A DNA stretch of 64,000 bases from Aminobacter sp. AP02. Its GTDB lineage: Bacteria; Pseudomonadota; Alphaproteobacteria; Rhizobiales; Rhizobiaceae. This document shows, piece by piece, positions 35,524 through 44,890 of this stretch (within the stretch, counting starts at the first letter, position 1; every line of letters starts with the position of its first letter). The stretch spans positions 16,431 through 80,430 of the forward strand of contig NZ_QGGX01000021.1 in assembly GCF_003148805.1 (NCBI RefSeq), in the 5' to 3' direction. A program made the position numbers and the translations under genes. The notes below the pieces were generated by a model. That model ran no database searches. It worked only from the letters and a program-made list of their open reading frames with translations, and was not told where the DNA came from.

Positions 35524-35678
35524 CGAAGTCTCCAGACAGTTGATTTGCCGCCCGAATTTAGGAACGCGACGGCGCCGCCGCAATGAAAAATGGCCGGAAT
35601 CGTTGACGCCCGAGGCATGCGCGCATAGAGCATGCCGTCTTCGGCGGACATTCCGCCCAACGAAAAAGGGCTCTCGAC

Positions 35679-37328
35679 ATGACGAGATCAAGCATCACAG
35701 ATCTCAACTCTGAAATCCTCGCGGCAGCGGCTGAAAGCAAAGCCTGGCCGTTCGAGGAGGCCAAAAAAATTGTCGAGCGCTACACAGGCAGGGATTTCCC
35801 CGAGACGGTGCTGTTCGAGACCGGCTACGGTCCCTCGGGTCTGCCGCATATCGGCACGTTCGGCGAAGTGGCGCGCACCACCATGGTGCGCCATGCCTTT
35901 CGCGTGCTGACCGAAGACAAGGTCAAGACGAAGCTTCTGTGCTTCTCCGACGACATGGACGGAATGCGCAAGATCCCCGACAACGTGCCGGACCGCGCCT
36001 TCCTGGAGCCACATCTGCACAAGCCGCTGACAGCGGTGCCCAATCCCTTCGGCGGCGATTATGCCAGCTTCGGCGACCACAACAACGCGATGCTGCGCCG
36101 CTTCCTCGACACGTTCGGCTTCGACTACGAGTTCGCCAGCGCCACCGACTACTACAAGTCGGGCAAGTTCGACGCGATGCTGCTGAAGGCCGCGGAGAAG
36201 TACGACGACATCATGAAGGTGATGCTGCCGACGCTGGGCGAAGAGCGACAGGCGACCTATAGCCCGTTCCTGCCGATTTCACCGAAGAGTGGCCGCGTGC
36301 TCTACGTGCCGATGAAGCATGTCGACGCCAAGGCCGGAACCATCACCTTCGACGACGAAGGCACCGAAACGACGCTTTCGGTCACCGGCGGCAGGGTCAA
36401 GCTGCAGTGGAAGCCGGATTTCGGCATGCGCTGGGCAGCGCTCGGCGTCGATTTCGAGATGTTCGGCAAGGATCACCAGACCAACGCGATCATCTACGAC
36501 CGCATCTGCAACATCCTGGGCGGGCGGGCGCCGGAACATTTCGTCTACGAGCTGTTCCTCGACGAGAACGGCCAGAAGATCTCGAAGTCAAAGGGCAACG
36601 GCCTGACCATCGACGAATGGCTGACCTACGCGCCGACCGAAAGCCTCGGGCTCTACATGTACCAGCGGCCCCGCCAGGCCAAGAAGCTCTATTTCGACGT
36701 CATTCCACGGGCGGTGGACGAATATTACACCTTCCTCTCTGCCTACCCCCGTCAGGAGTGGAAAGAGCGCCTGGGCAATCCGGTCTGGCACATGCACGAC
36801 GGCAACCCGCCTGCCATCGACATGCCGGTGCCGTTCTCGATGCTGCTCAACCTGGTCAGCGCCTCCAATGCCCAGAACAAGGACGTCTTGTGGGGCTTCA
36901 TTTCGCGCCATGCGCCTGGCATCACGCCTGCAACTCATCCCGAGCTCGACAGGCTGACCGGCTATGCGATCCGCTATTTCGACGATTTCGTGAAGCCGAC
37001 GAAAACCTTCCGTGCGGCCGACGAGGTCGAACGCGAAGCGTTGGCAACGCTCGAAAAGACACTCGGCGCCCTGCCTGCAGGTGCCGACGGCGAAGCGATC
37101 CAGAACGCCTCGCTCAACATCGCCCGCCAGATCGAGCGCTACCAGGATCATTCCAAGAAGAGCCCGGAAGGTGGTCCCGGCGTATCGGGCGCTTTCTTCC
37201 AGATGATCTACCAGGTGCTGATCGGCCAGGAACGCGGGCCGCGTTTCGGCTCTTTCGCCGCGCTCTACGGTATCGAAGAAACGCGCGCGCTGATCCGCAA
37301 GGCACTTGAAGGCGAACTGACGGCGTAA
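35679..37328 (+). CDS. lysK: Lysyl-tRNA synthetase, class I
   Basis: The 549-residue enzyme is of the class I (Rossmann) type: HIGH-like motif [17 protein letters not shown] near residue 50 and KMSKS-like motif [16 protein letters not shown] near residue 300. The class II LysRS fold of most bacteria is absent. It charges tRNA-Lys in the cytoplasm. Class I LysRS is known from archaea, spirochaetes and alphaproteobacteria. A large palindrome lies 39 bases past the stop. Confidence 0.95.
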   Translation: MTRSSITDLNSEILAAAAESKAWPFEEAKKIVERYTGRDFPETVLFETGYGPSGLPHIGTFGEVARTTMVRHAFRVLTEDKVKTKLLCFSDDMDGMRKIPDNVPDRAFLEPHLHKPLTAVPNPFGGDYASFGDHNNAMLRRFLDTFGFDYEFASATDYYKSGKFDAMLLKAAEKYDDIMKVMLPTLGEERQATYSPFLPISPKSGRVLYVPMKHVDAKAGTITFDDEGTETTLSVTGGRVKLQWKPDFGMRWAALGVDFEMFGKDHQTNAIIYDRICNILGGRAPEHFVYELFLDENGQKISKSKGNGLTIDEWLTYAPTESLGLYMYQRPRQAKKLYFDVIPRAVDEYYTFLSAYPRQEWKERLGNPVWHMHDGNPPAIDMPVPFSMLLNLVSASNAQNKDVLWGFISRHAPGITPATHPELDRLTGYAIRYFDDFVKPTKTFRAADEVEREALATLEKTLGALPAGADGEAIQNASLNIARQIERYQDHSKKSPEGGPGVSGAFFQMIYQVLIGQERGPRFGSFAALYGIEETRALIRKALEGELTA

Positions 37329-37367
37329 GCCGAGCACCGCGTCCTTCCAGGCTTCCCCAAAACCCTA

Positions 37368-37407
37368 ATGGCGAGCCTGTCGAACCATGGTTCGATAGGC
37401 TCGCCAT
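37368..37407. repeat. 40-base near-perfect palindrome (TGGTTCGA-AGGCTCGCCAT type)
   Basis: ATGGCGAGCCTGTCGAACCA is followed directly by its complement with one G-T wobble (TGGTTCGATAGGCTCGCCAT). It lies between lysK and a convergent gene. The motif resembles a dispersed intergenic palindrome common in alphaproteobacterial genomes. As RNA it gives an 18-bp stem with a 4-base loop, but no T run follows, so it may not terminate alone. Confidence 0.75.
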
Positions 37408-37466
37408 GAAGGGGCTGTAGCGGCCCGGATCGCAACAAAGCTGAACTTGCCTCAAAGACGCTTGGG

Positions 37467-38228
37467 CTATTGAGCTGGAGCCTCGACCGTCGGCTCGACA
37501 GAGGGCAAGCTCGTGCCGTCAGGCGAGAGCGTCATTTCGATCAATTCCGGCGGTGGCCCGTAGATGCCTTTCTTCTCGGTCTCGGCCTTCTTGCCGATGT
37601 CGGCATAGGGTCCGCCTGCATCGGCCTTGGCCCAACCGTTTGCCGCCAGCCACTCGCCAACGTCCTGCTTGCCGATCCGGCATTTGGCGACAACCTCGCC
37701 CTGAGCCGCGTCAGCCGGCACGTCGCAGACCACGGCCCGGCTCCGCAAGAAGCTGCGAAATTCCGTCCGTGCTCGCGTCCCGCAATTCCATTCCTTGCCT
37801 TCGAAAGAGCAAGTTTCGCCAGCATCCAGCCTGGCAACGCCAGATATCGCCACGTGCAGGCCCTTGGCCTCTATCAGCCCGGAAGCGGAAGCGACCGGAT
37901 GGAACAGCGTGGTGCCCTCATCTGCCTTCGGCTTCGGCGGCAAGGCGAGGCTGAGGTCGCTCAGTGGAGCGCGAGGAGCCTCCCGCGACAAGCCTCCCTG
38001 CGCCGTCGAAGGCGGCTCGGCAGTATCAGGGACAGTGGCTTCAGGCTCCTGCTGCTCAGTCTGTGATGGATCCACCGCAGCGATGCCATCGTCCGTGGGA
38101 AGGTCGTCCTCATCGATGGCATCGACTGAGGGTGCTTCAACGGCTGCCAATCTGTGCCCGCCAAAGGTGACGAGCAGCGTGGCGATGCCGAACCCGGCGG
38201 CAGCGACGGCTATGGCGGCTGGACGCAT
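37467..38228 (-). CDS. Thermonuclease (SNase)-like exported or membrane-anchored protein
   Basis: The 253-residue protein opens with a hydrophobic segment (MRPAAIAVAAAGFGIATLLVTFGG), then about 100 low-complexity Pro/Glu/Asp residues, then an SNase-like OB domain. That domain reads HVAISGVARLDAGETCSFEGKEWNCGTRARTEFRSFLRSRAVVCDVPADAAQGEVVAKCRIGKQDVGEWLAANGWAKA. The Arg-Glu-Arg catalytic set of staphylococcal nuclease is not evident, so activity is doubtful. Two cysteine pairs suggest a periplasmic location. A GTG at 38267 with GAGG upstream is an alternative start that overlaps the S24 regulator gene; the ATG at 38228 directly follows that gene's stop. Confidence 0.65.
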   Translation of the reverse strand: MRPAAIAVAAAGFGIATLLVTFGGHRLAAVEAPSVDAIDEDDLPTDDGIAAVDPSQTEQQEPEATVPDTAEPPSTAQGGLSREAPRAPLSDLSLALPPKPKADEGTTLFHPVASASGLIEAKGLHVAISGVARLDAGETCSFEGKEWNCGTRARTEFRSFLRSRAVVCDVPADAAQGEVVAKCRIGKQDVGEWLAANGWAKADAGGPYADIGKKAETEKKGIYGPPPELIEMTLSPDGTSLPSVEPTVEAPAQ

Positions 38229-38233
38229 CGGCC

Positions 38234-38884
38234 CTACTGGCTCGCCCAGACGATACGCGCTATCCACTCGACCTCGCCGGTGTGGAAGCGCCTGACGGGA
38301 TGTTCGGGATTGAGCGACACCAATTCGATGATGCCTTGCGTCTGGCGTTCGAGCACCTTTGCCATGACCTCGCCCGACATCGTCTTGACCACGACACGGT
38401 CGCCCTTGCGGACGGCGGCCCCCGGCTCGACGATCAGCACGTCGCCATTGCGGTAGAGCGGCAGCATCGAGTCGCCCTGAACTTCAAGCGCATAGGAACT
38501 GTCGGTTGCGCGTGCCGGAAGCTCGATCAGTTCCCAGCCCTGCCCCGCCGGAAAACCGGCGTCGTCGAAGAAACCGCCAGCACCAGCCTGGGCGAATCCC
38601 AGCAGCGGCACGCCCGTCTGCTGCTCACGCGGCTTGGTCCTGACGGTCGCCTTAGCCGGCTCGACAAAACCCAAGAATTCCTCGAGCGAGGAATTGGTCG
38701 CCTCGATGATCTTGGCAAGCGACTCGGTCGAGGGCCAGCGTGGTCGGCCGTCGACCGACTGACGCTTGGATTTGTTGAACGCGGTCGAGTCGAGCCCTGC
38801 CTTCTTGGCGAGGCCCGACGCCGAAAGCGAATAGCGCTCGGCAAGAGCGTCTATCGCGGCCCAGACACGTTCATGCGAGAGCAT
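38234..38884 (-). CDS. LexA/CI-like helix-turn-helix regulator with S24 peptidase domain
   Basis: The 216-residue protein has an N-terminal HTH (RYSLSASGLAKKAGLDSTAFNKSKR) and a C-terminal S24 latent peptidase with the Ser-Lys dyad S139 (QGDSMLPLY) and K167 (GDRVVVKT). The Ala-Gly pair A100-G101 in FAQAGAGGFF is placed where LexA-type self-cleavage occurs. AAGGAG precedes the ATG at 38884. It is not LexA itself (different HTH); this type is widespread in Rhizobiales. An inverted repeat upstream may be its own operator. Targets are unknown. Confidence 0.8.
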   Translation of the reverse strand: MLSHERVWAAIDALAERYSLSASGLAKKAGLDSTAFNKSKRQSVDGRPRWPSTESLAKIIEATNSSLEEFLGFVEPAKATVRTKPREQQTGVPLLGFAQAGAGGFFDDAGFPAGQGWELIELPARATDSSYALEVQGDSMLPLYRNGDVLIVEPGAAVRKGDRVVVKTMSGEVMAKVLERQTQGIIELVSLNPEHPVRRFHTGEVEWIARIVWASQ

Positions 38885-38909
38885 GGCGCTCTCCTTGCGA
38901 ACAGGAAAA

Positions 38910-38926
38910 AATACCTTTTTAGTATT
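38910..38926. promoter_or_regulatory. Inverted repeat, candidate operator of the S24 regulator
   Basis: AATAC-N7-GTATT lies 25 bases before the regulator start codon in an A+T-rich patch that also contains -10-like hexamers. This is the expected position of an autoregulatory site. It is suggested by position and symmetry only. Confidence 0.45.
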
Positions 38927-38973
38927 AACCACGCCGGCGGCGATTGTCCATACGCGTCTCGCCCGGGCAGCCG

Positions 38974-39519
38974 TCAGTCCTGCGTCTTCGCCAGTATCCG
39001 CAACCCCTTGTGCGAGGCGATGAATATCTCTTCTTCGGCGCTCACCGGGCGCGGCGTGGCATCCACCCCAAGCTGCCGCATGAGATCGCCTATCTCCACG
39101 AAGCGCCGGTTGCCGCGATCGTAAACGCCGGCACTTGTCATGATCAGCGCCGCCGTTTCACCATTGTCGAGCACGAAGCGGTGCTTGCCGATGACCTCGG
39201 TGCCATTCCAGGTCTCGATCGAGGACACCACGTCGAAGCGCTTCCACAGCCTGATCTCGCGCACGAACACTGTCTGCAGGCCGCCCAGCATCGGTGCCCA
39301 GCCGCGCTTGCGGGCCAGCTCGATCAGACCTGAGCGCATGAAGATGTCGATGCGGCCGACATCGGCCAGCATCATGTAGCGCGCATTGTTGAGGTGCATG
39401 TTGAAGTCGATGTCGGTCGGCAGGCAGCGGAACGACAGCCGGCCCTCATCGCCAAAACGGTAAGGGCCGCGACGAGATTTCGTCGCGGCCATGCGAGCCA
39501 GTCTTGCCCAGACGTACAT
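38974..39519 (-). CDS. Hotdog-fold acyl-CoA thioesterase family protein
   Basis: The 181-residue protein shows the 4HBT-type hotdog signature: FRCLPTDIDFNMHLNNARYMMLADVGRIDIF, with the conserved D-x-x-x-H-x-N-N, then VSSIETWNGTEVIGKHRFV. Such enzymes hydrolyse acyl-CoA. It starts 6 bases after the end of the fadJ-like gene on the same strand, so it is the last gene of the beta-oxidation operon and may recycle CoA from dead-end acyl-CoA. Substrate is not known. Confidence 0.75.
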   Translation of the reverse strand: MYVWARLARMAATKSRRGPYRFGDEGRLSFRCLPTDIDFNMHLNNARYMMLADVGRIDIFMRSGLIELARKRGWAPMLGGLQTVFVREIRLWKRFDVVSSIETWNGTEVIGKHRFVLDNGETAALIMTSAGVYDRGNRRFVEIGDLMRQLGVDATPRPVSAEEEIFIASHKGLRILAKTQD

Positions 39520-39525
39520 GCTGCG

Positions 39526-41748
39526 TCAGGCCGCCTTCTTTTCCTCTGATTTCGCGTAGGGATCGAAGCGCTGGTAGAATGTCTCGCCCTTCTCCGCCAT
39601 GTCGATGAGAAGCTTGGGTGCCTTGAATTCGGCGCCGTATTTCTTCTGCAGGTCCTTGGCGATCTTGACGAACTTCTTGGCGCCGATGCCGTCAATGTAA
39701 GACAGCGCGCCGCCCGTGTAAGGGGCGAAGCCGAAGGCCAGGATCGAGCCGACATCCGCCTCGCGCGGATCGGTGACGATGCCCTCTTCCATGACCCGCA
39801 CCGCTTCCAGTGCTATGACCGACAGCAGGCGCTGCTTGAGTTCCTCGACATCGACCTTTTCCGGGGCGATCTGCGGGTAGAGGTTCTTGAGGCCCGGCCA
39901 CAACTTCTTCTTGGCGGGCTTCGGCGGGTAGTCGTAGAAGCCCTTGGTGTTCTTGCGGCCGAAGCGGCCGTGGGTGTCCACCATGGTATTGATCAGCGCC
40001 ATCTGGCGCGGATCGACCGCCTTTTCGCCGAGATCCCTGATCGTCTGCTTCATGATCTTCTGGGCGAGGTCGACAGCCGTCTCGTCCGTCAATGCGAGCG
40101 GGCCGACCGGCATGCCGGCAGCCTTTGCGGCATTCTCGATCATCGCCGCCGGCACGCCCTCGATCAGCATCTTGAAGGCTTCCGACATGTAGCGCAGCAC
40201 GCAACGGTTGACGTAGAAGCCGCGCGTGTCGTTGACGACGATCGGCGTCTTCTTGATGGCGCGGACGAAGTCCATCGCAACCGCGAGCGCCTTGTCGCCC
40301 GTTTTCTTGCCCATGATGATTTCGACCAGCATCATCTTGTCGACCGGCGAGAAGAAGTGGATGCCGATGAAGTTCTTCGGACGCACCGAGTTCTTGGCGA
40401 GCGAAGTGATCGGAATGGTCGAAGTGTTGGAGGCAAACACCGCCGATGACTTGAGTACGGCCTCGGCCTTTTCGGTCGCGCCCTTCTTGACTTCCGAGTC
40501 CTCGAAAACCGCCTCGACGACGAGGTCGCAGCCATTGAGATCGGCATAGTCGGCGGTCGGCGTGATCAGCGACAACAGCTTGTCGCGCTCTTCGGCCTTG
40601 GCGCGGCCCTTCTTGATCTGTTCCGAGATCAGGTTGTCGCAATGCGCCTTGCCCTTTTCGGCCGCAGCCATGTCACGATCGAGCAGCACGACCGGAATGC
40701 CGGCCTTGGCGGTGACATAGGCAATGCCCGCGCCCATGAAGCCGGCGCCGAGGATGCCGATCTTCTTGAACTTGGTGTCAGCAATGCCTTCCGGGCGGCG
40801 CGCGCCCTTGTTCAACTCTTGCAGCGACACGAACAGCGAGCGGATCATCGCTGCCGCTTCCTTGGTCTGCATGATCTCCGTGAAATAGCGCTGCTCGATG
40901 CGCAGGCCGGTGTCGAAGGGCACCAAAAGGCCCTCATAGACCGACTTCAGGATCGCGGTGGCAGCCGGATAGTTGCCATAGGTCTCGCGGCGCAAGATGG
41001 CGATTGCCGGTGGCCAGAGATTGGCGCCGGCAGCCGAATAGACCGGACCGCCGGGCAGCTTGAAGCCCTTTTCATCCCATGGCTGAACCGGCTTCAGGCC
41101 GGCAGCGATCATCGCCTTTGCGGCCTCGATCAGCTTGGCCGGTTCGACGACGGCATGGATCAGGCCCATGGCTTTGGCCTTCTGCGGCGAAAGTGTCTGG
41201 CCCGAGGTCAGCATCTGCAGGGCCGACTGCGGATCGGTCAGCCTCGGCACACGCTGGGTGCCGCCGGCGCCCGGGAAGATGCCGACCTTGACTTCCGGCA
41301 GGGCCATCTTGACCTTGTCGCTGTCGGCGGCAACGCGGCCGTGGCAGGCCAGCGACAGCTCGAAAGCGCCGCCCATGCAGGTGCCGTTGATCGCCGACAC
41401 CCACGGCTTGCCGCAGGTCTCGAGCTTACGCCACAGGCCGCCCATGCGGCCGGCGTTGTCGAACAGAAGCTTGGCCGCCTTTTCCGGATCCTTGGCCTTT
41501 TCCTTGGCGAAGACCTTCAGCATCTTCTGCAGCATGGTGAGGTCGGCGCCGCCAGAGAACGTTTCCTTGCCCGAGGTGAACACGGCACCCTTGATGCCGG
41601 CGTCGGCCACGACCTGATCGATGATCTTGTCGAGTTCGTTCATCACCTCTTCGGTGAATACGTTCATCGAGCGGTCGGGCATGTTCCAGGTAACGAGCGC
41701 AATGCCATCGGCATCGGTTTCGACCGTGAAGTTGATGTAGTCAGCCAT
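39526..41748 (-). CDS. fadJ: Multifunctional enoyl-CoA hydratase / 3-hydroxyacyl-CoA dehydrogenase
   Basis: The 740-residue fusion has an N-terminal crotonase domain (oxyanion-hole motifs SGKETFSGGADLTML and AINGTCMGGAFELSLACHG; catalytic Glu region LPEVKVGIFPGAGGTQRVPRL). The NAD-binding 3-hydroxyacyl-CoA dehydrogenase follows (KIGILGAGFMGAGIAYVTAKAG, from about 330; NTSTIPITSLA; IGIHFFSPVDKMMLVEII), then the C-terminal 3HCDH repeats. It catalyses hydration and oxidation in fatty-acid beta-oxidation, with the thiolase encoded just upstream. A rhizobial mosaic repeat fills the 194 bases between them. Confidence 0.92.
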   Translation of the reverse strand: MADYINFTVETDADGIALVTWNMPDRSMNVFTEEVMNELDKIIDQVVADAGIKGAVFTSGKETFSGGADLTMLQKMLKVFAKEKAKDPEKAAKLLFDNAGRMGGLWRKLETCGKPWVSAINGTCMGGAFELSLACHGRVAADSDKVKMALPEVKVGIFPGAGGTQRVPRLTDPQSALQMLTSGQTLSPQKAKAMGLIHAVVEPAKLIEAAKAMIAAGLKPVQPWDEKGFKLPGGPVYSAAGANLWPPAIAILRRETYGNYPAATAILKSVYEGLLVPFDTGLRIEQRYFTEIMQTKEAAAMIRSLFVSLQELNKGARRPEGIADTKFKKIGILGAGFMGAGIAYVTAKAGIPVVLLDRDMAAAEKGKAHCDNLISEQIKKGRAKAEERDKLLSLITPTADYADLNGCDLVVEAVFEDSEVKKGATEKAEAVLKSSAVFASNTSTIPITSLAKNSVRPKNFIGIHFFSPVDKMMLVEIIMGKKTGDKALAVAMDFVRAIKKTPIVVNDTRGFYVNRCVLRYMSEAFKMLIEGVPAAMIENAAKAAGMPVGPLALTDETAVDLAQKIMKQTIRDLGEKAVDPRQMALINTMVDTHGRFGRKNTKGFYDYPPKPAKKKLWPGLKNLYPQIAPEKVDVEELKQRLLSVIALEAVRVMEEGIVTDPREADVGSILAFGFAPYTGGALSYIDGIGAKKFVKIAKDLQKKYGAEFKAPKLLIDMAEKGETFYQRFDPYAKSEEKKAA

Positions 41749-41810
41749 TGGAGAATTTCCTCCTTGAAATCTGTTGCGTCAGCGGCAAGCGCGACGGTGA
41801 AACTGAGGGC

Positions 41811-41934
41811 CTCTCCCCGTTTACGGGGAGAGGATGCCGGCAGGCAGGTGAGGGGCAGAGTTGACGTTGCCAATCCTGGCGCAGCCCCTCATCCGGCCCT
41901 TCGGGCCACCTTCTCCCCGTGAACGGGGAGAAGG
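41811..41934. repeat. RIME-like rhizobial intergenic mosaic element
   Basis: Two strong hairpins bracket the element: CTCTCCCCGT-TT-ACGGGGAGAG type (41811-41832) and CCTTCTCCCCGTGAACGGGG type (41909-41934). Between them lie inverted copies of GTGAGGGGC and GCCCCTCAT and a small hairpin GGCCC-TTC-GGGCC. This matches the organisation of RIME repeats known from Rhizobium and Mesorhizobium. It sits between fadA and fadJ of one operon. Confidence 0.8.
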
Positions 41935-41942
41935 AAAAAGCG

Positions 41943-43151
<1,209 letters not shown>

Positions 43152-43182
43152 TTTCCAGCTCCTTGGTTTCCGGATCGGCGGC

Positions 43183-44355
43183 TCAGAGCGAGCGGGCGAT
43201 CAGCAACTTCATGATCTCGTTGGTACCGCCATAGATGCGCTGCACGCGCGCGTCGCGGTACATGCGGGCGATCGGGTATTCATTCATATAACCATAGCCG
43301 CCAAACAATTGCAGGCATTCGTCGACGATCTTGCACTGCAGGTCCGACAGCCAATACTTGGCCATTGATGCAGTTACCGGATCGAGCCCGCCAGAAATAT
43401 GACGCGCGACGCAGTCATTGTAGAAGACGCGCCCGATGGTCGCCTCGGTCTTCAATTCGGCGAGCTTGAACTGGGTGTTCTGGAAGTCGAGGATCGCCTT
43501 GCCGAAAGCCTTGCGCTCCTTGACGTAATCGATGGTTTCGGCAAGCGCGCGCTCGATCATGGCGATCGCGCCGGCGCCGATTTCGAGCCGCTCCTGCGGC
43601 AGCTGCTGCATGAGCTGGACGAAACCCTGGCCTTCTTCCTGTCCCAGCAGATTGGAGGTCGGCACGCGCACGTCGTTGAAGAACAGCTCGGACGTGTCGT
43701 TGGCCTTGAGACCGATCTTGTCGAGGTTGCGGCCGCGCTCGAAACCTTCGACCTCGTCGGTCTCGACGACGATCAACGAGGTGCCCTTGGCGCCCTTGGA
43801 CGGATCGGTCTTGGTCACGACGATGATCAGGTTGGCGTGCTGGCCGTTGGTGATGAAGGTCTTCGAGCCGTTGATGCGGTAGTGGTTGCCATCACGCTCG
43901 GCGCGTGTCTTGACGCCCTGCAGGTCGGAACCTGCTCCCGGCTCGGTCATGGCGACGGCACCGATCAGCTCGCCGGTCGCCATCTTGGGCAGCCACTTCT
44001 TCTTCTGCTCTTCCGAGCCGTAGTGCAGGATGTAGGGCGCGACGATCGAGTTGTGCAAGGCGATGCCGAAGCCGTCGACGCCGACATGCCCGATCGCCTC
44101 GATGATCGCGCTCTCATGGGCGAAGGTGCCGCCCGACCCGCCATATTCCTCGGGCATCGATGCGCAGAGCAGACCGGCAGCACCCGCCTTTTCCCAGCTC
44201 GCGCGGTCGACCATCTCGTTCTTTTCGAACGCGTCGTAGTGCGGCAGGATTTCTTCCGTCATGAAGCGGTGCGCCATGTCGTAGAGCATCGACACATCGT
44301 CCGCCGCCCAGGCGGGCTTGGGCAGTCCCAGAACATCTGCAGGAATTGTCGTCAT
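43183..44355 (-). CDS. Acyl-CoA dehydrogenase
   Basis: The 390-residue FAD enzyme has the family motifs GAVAMTEPGAGSDLQGVKT (FAD and substrate loop), GSKTFITNGQHANLIIVVTKTD and QLFGGYGYMNEYPIARMYRDARVQRIYGGTNEIMK. The Glu found in the Y-E-G-T motif of medium-chain enzymes is Gly here. The catalytic base is probably the Glu in LPQERLEIGAGA, as in isovaleryl-CoA and long-chain enzymes. The start codon lies just after a repeat; GGGAGG precedes the ATG. Second enzyme of the operon. The chain-length or branched substrate is not known. Confidence 0.88.
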   Translation of the reverse strand: MTTIPADVLGLPKPAWAADDVSMLYDMAHRFMTEEILPHYDAFEKNEMVDRASWEKAGAAGLLCASMPEEYGGSGGTFAHESAIIEAIGHVGVDGFGIALHNSIVAPYILHYGSEEQKKKWLPKMATGELIGAVAMTEPGAGSDLQGVKTRAERDGNHYRINGSKTFITNGQHANLIIVVTKTDPSKGAKGTSLIVVETDEVEGFERGRNLDKIGLKANDTSELFFNDVRVPTSNLLGQEEGQGFVQLMQQLPQERLEIGAGAIAMIERALAETIDYVKERKAFGKAILDFQNTQFKLAELKTEATIGRVFYNDCVARHISGGLDPVTASMAKYWLSDLQCKIVDECLQLFGGYGYMNEYPIARMYRDARVQRIYGGTNEIMKLLIARSL

Positions 44356-44833
44356 GGCGCGGTTCCTCCCTCCCCCTTGAGGGGAGGGTGGCCGCGCAGC
44401 GGCCGGGTGGGGTCCCCCAACATGCTCTCCGCCCTCTCCCTTACAAACTGCGCGACGTGCCAGGCGCTGTGCATCACATCCGGCTCGTCAATCCTGAGCA
44501 CGACATATCCGAGAGACTCCAGGTAAGCGTCGCGATTGGCGTCGTGCCGCTTACCTGCTCCGTTTCGTGACTGTCGCCATCAATCTCAACCACCAGACGA
44601 ACGGATGGACAGAGGAAGTCGACAATGTACGGTCCAATCGGAGACTGGCGCCTGAACTTCAACCCTGCAGCTCGCAACTCCCGCAATTCGTACCAAAGCA
44701 AGGTTTCCGCCTTGGTGGTGTGCAGGCGCAACGAGCGCGCCTTCTGGCGCATTTCGAAACCGATGCGAGTGCGAGGCACGACAGTTTTCCTCTCGGTGTG
44801 TACCTTCAACAAATCGTCGCTACCTGTCGTCAC
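44352..44833 (-). pseudogene. Frameshifted DUF559 family gene
   Basis: The first part (from GTG 44833) reads RTRIGFEMRQKARSLRLHTTKAETLLWYELRELRAAGLKFRRQSPIGPYIVDFLCPSVRLVVEIDGDSH, a clear DUF559 (endonuclease-fold, very-short-patch-repair-like) N-terminus with the D...E-x-D core. Near 44543-44550 the frame shifts by a net one-base loss (or two-base gain). The missing C-terminus DANRDAYLESLGYVVLRIDEPDV continues in another frame, reaching a stop at 44352 inside the next gene's start region. Inverted repeats flank it on both sides. It interrupts an operon of acyl-CoA dehydrogenase genes and is probably non-functional. Confidence 0.75.
44365..44415. repeat. Left G/C-rich double-hairpin repeat flanking the DUF559 gene
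   Basis: CCCTCCCC-CTTGA-GGGGAGGG (44368-44388) is followed by GGCCGC-GCA-GCGGCC (44390-44404) and GGGTGGGG. It has an inverted counterpart at 44837-44880. It resembles RIME-type elements and lies directly before the acyl-CoA dehydrogenase start, overlapping the shifted C-terminal frame of the DUF559 gene. Confidence 0.75.
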
Positions 44834-44836
44834 GAA

Positions 44837-44880
44837 CCCCTCCCGGCCCTGCGGGCCACCCTCCCCTCAAGGGGGAGGGG
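44837..44880. repeat. Right G/C-rich double-hairpin repeat flanking the DUF559 gene (inverted)
   Basis: Read on the minus strand it has the same order as the left copy: CCCTCCCC-CTTGA-GGGGAGGG, then GGCCC-GCA-GGGCC and GGGAGGGG. The core hairpin is identical to the left copy and the second hairpin has changed in both arms, so pairing is conserved. It lies between the end of the 598-residue acyl-CoA dehydrogenase gene and the DUF559 start. Confidence 0.75.
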
Positions 44881-44890
44881 TACGTATTCC

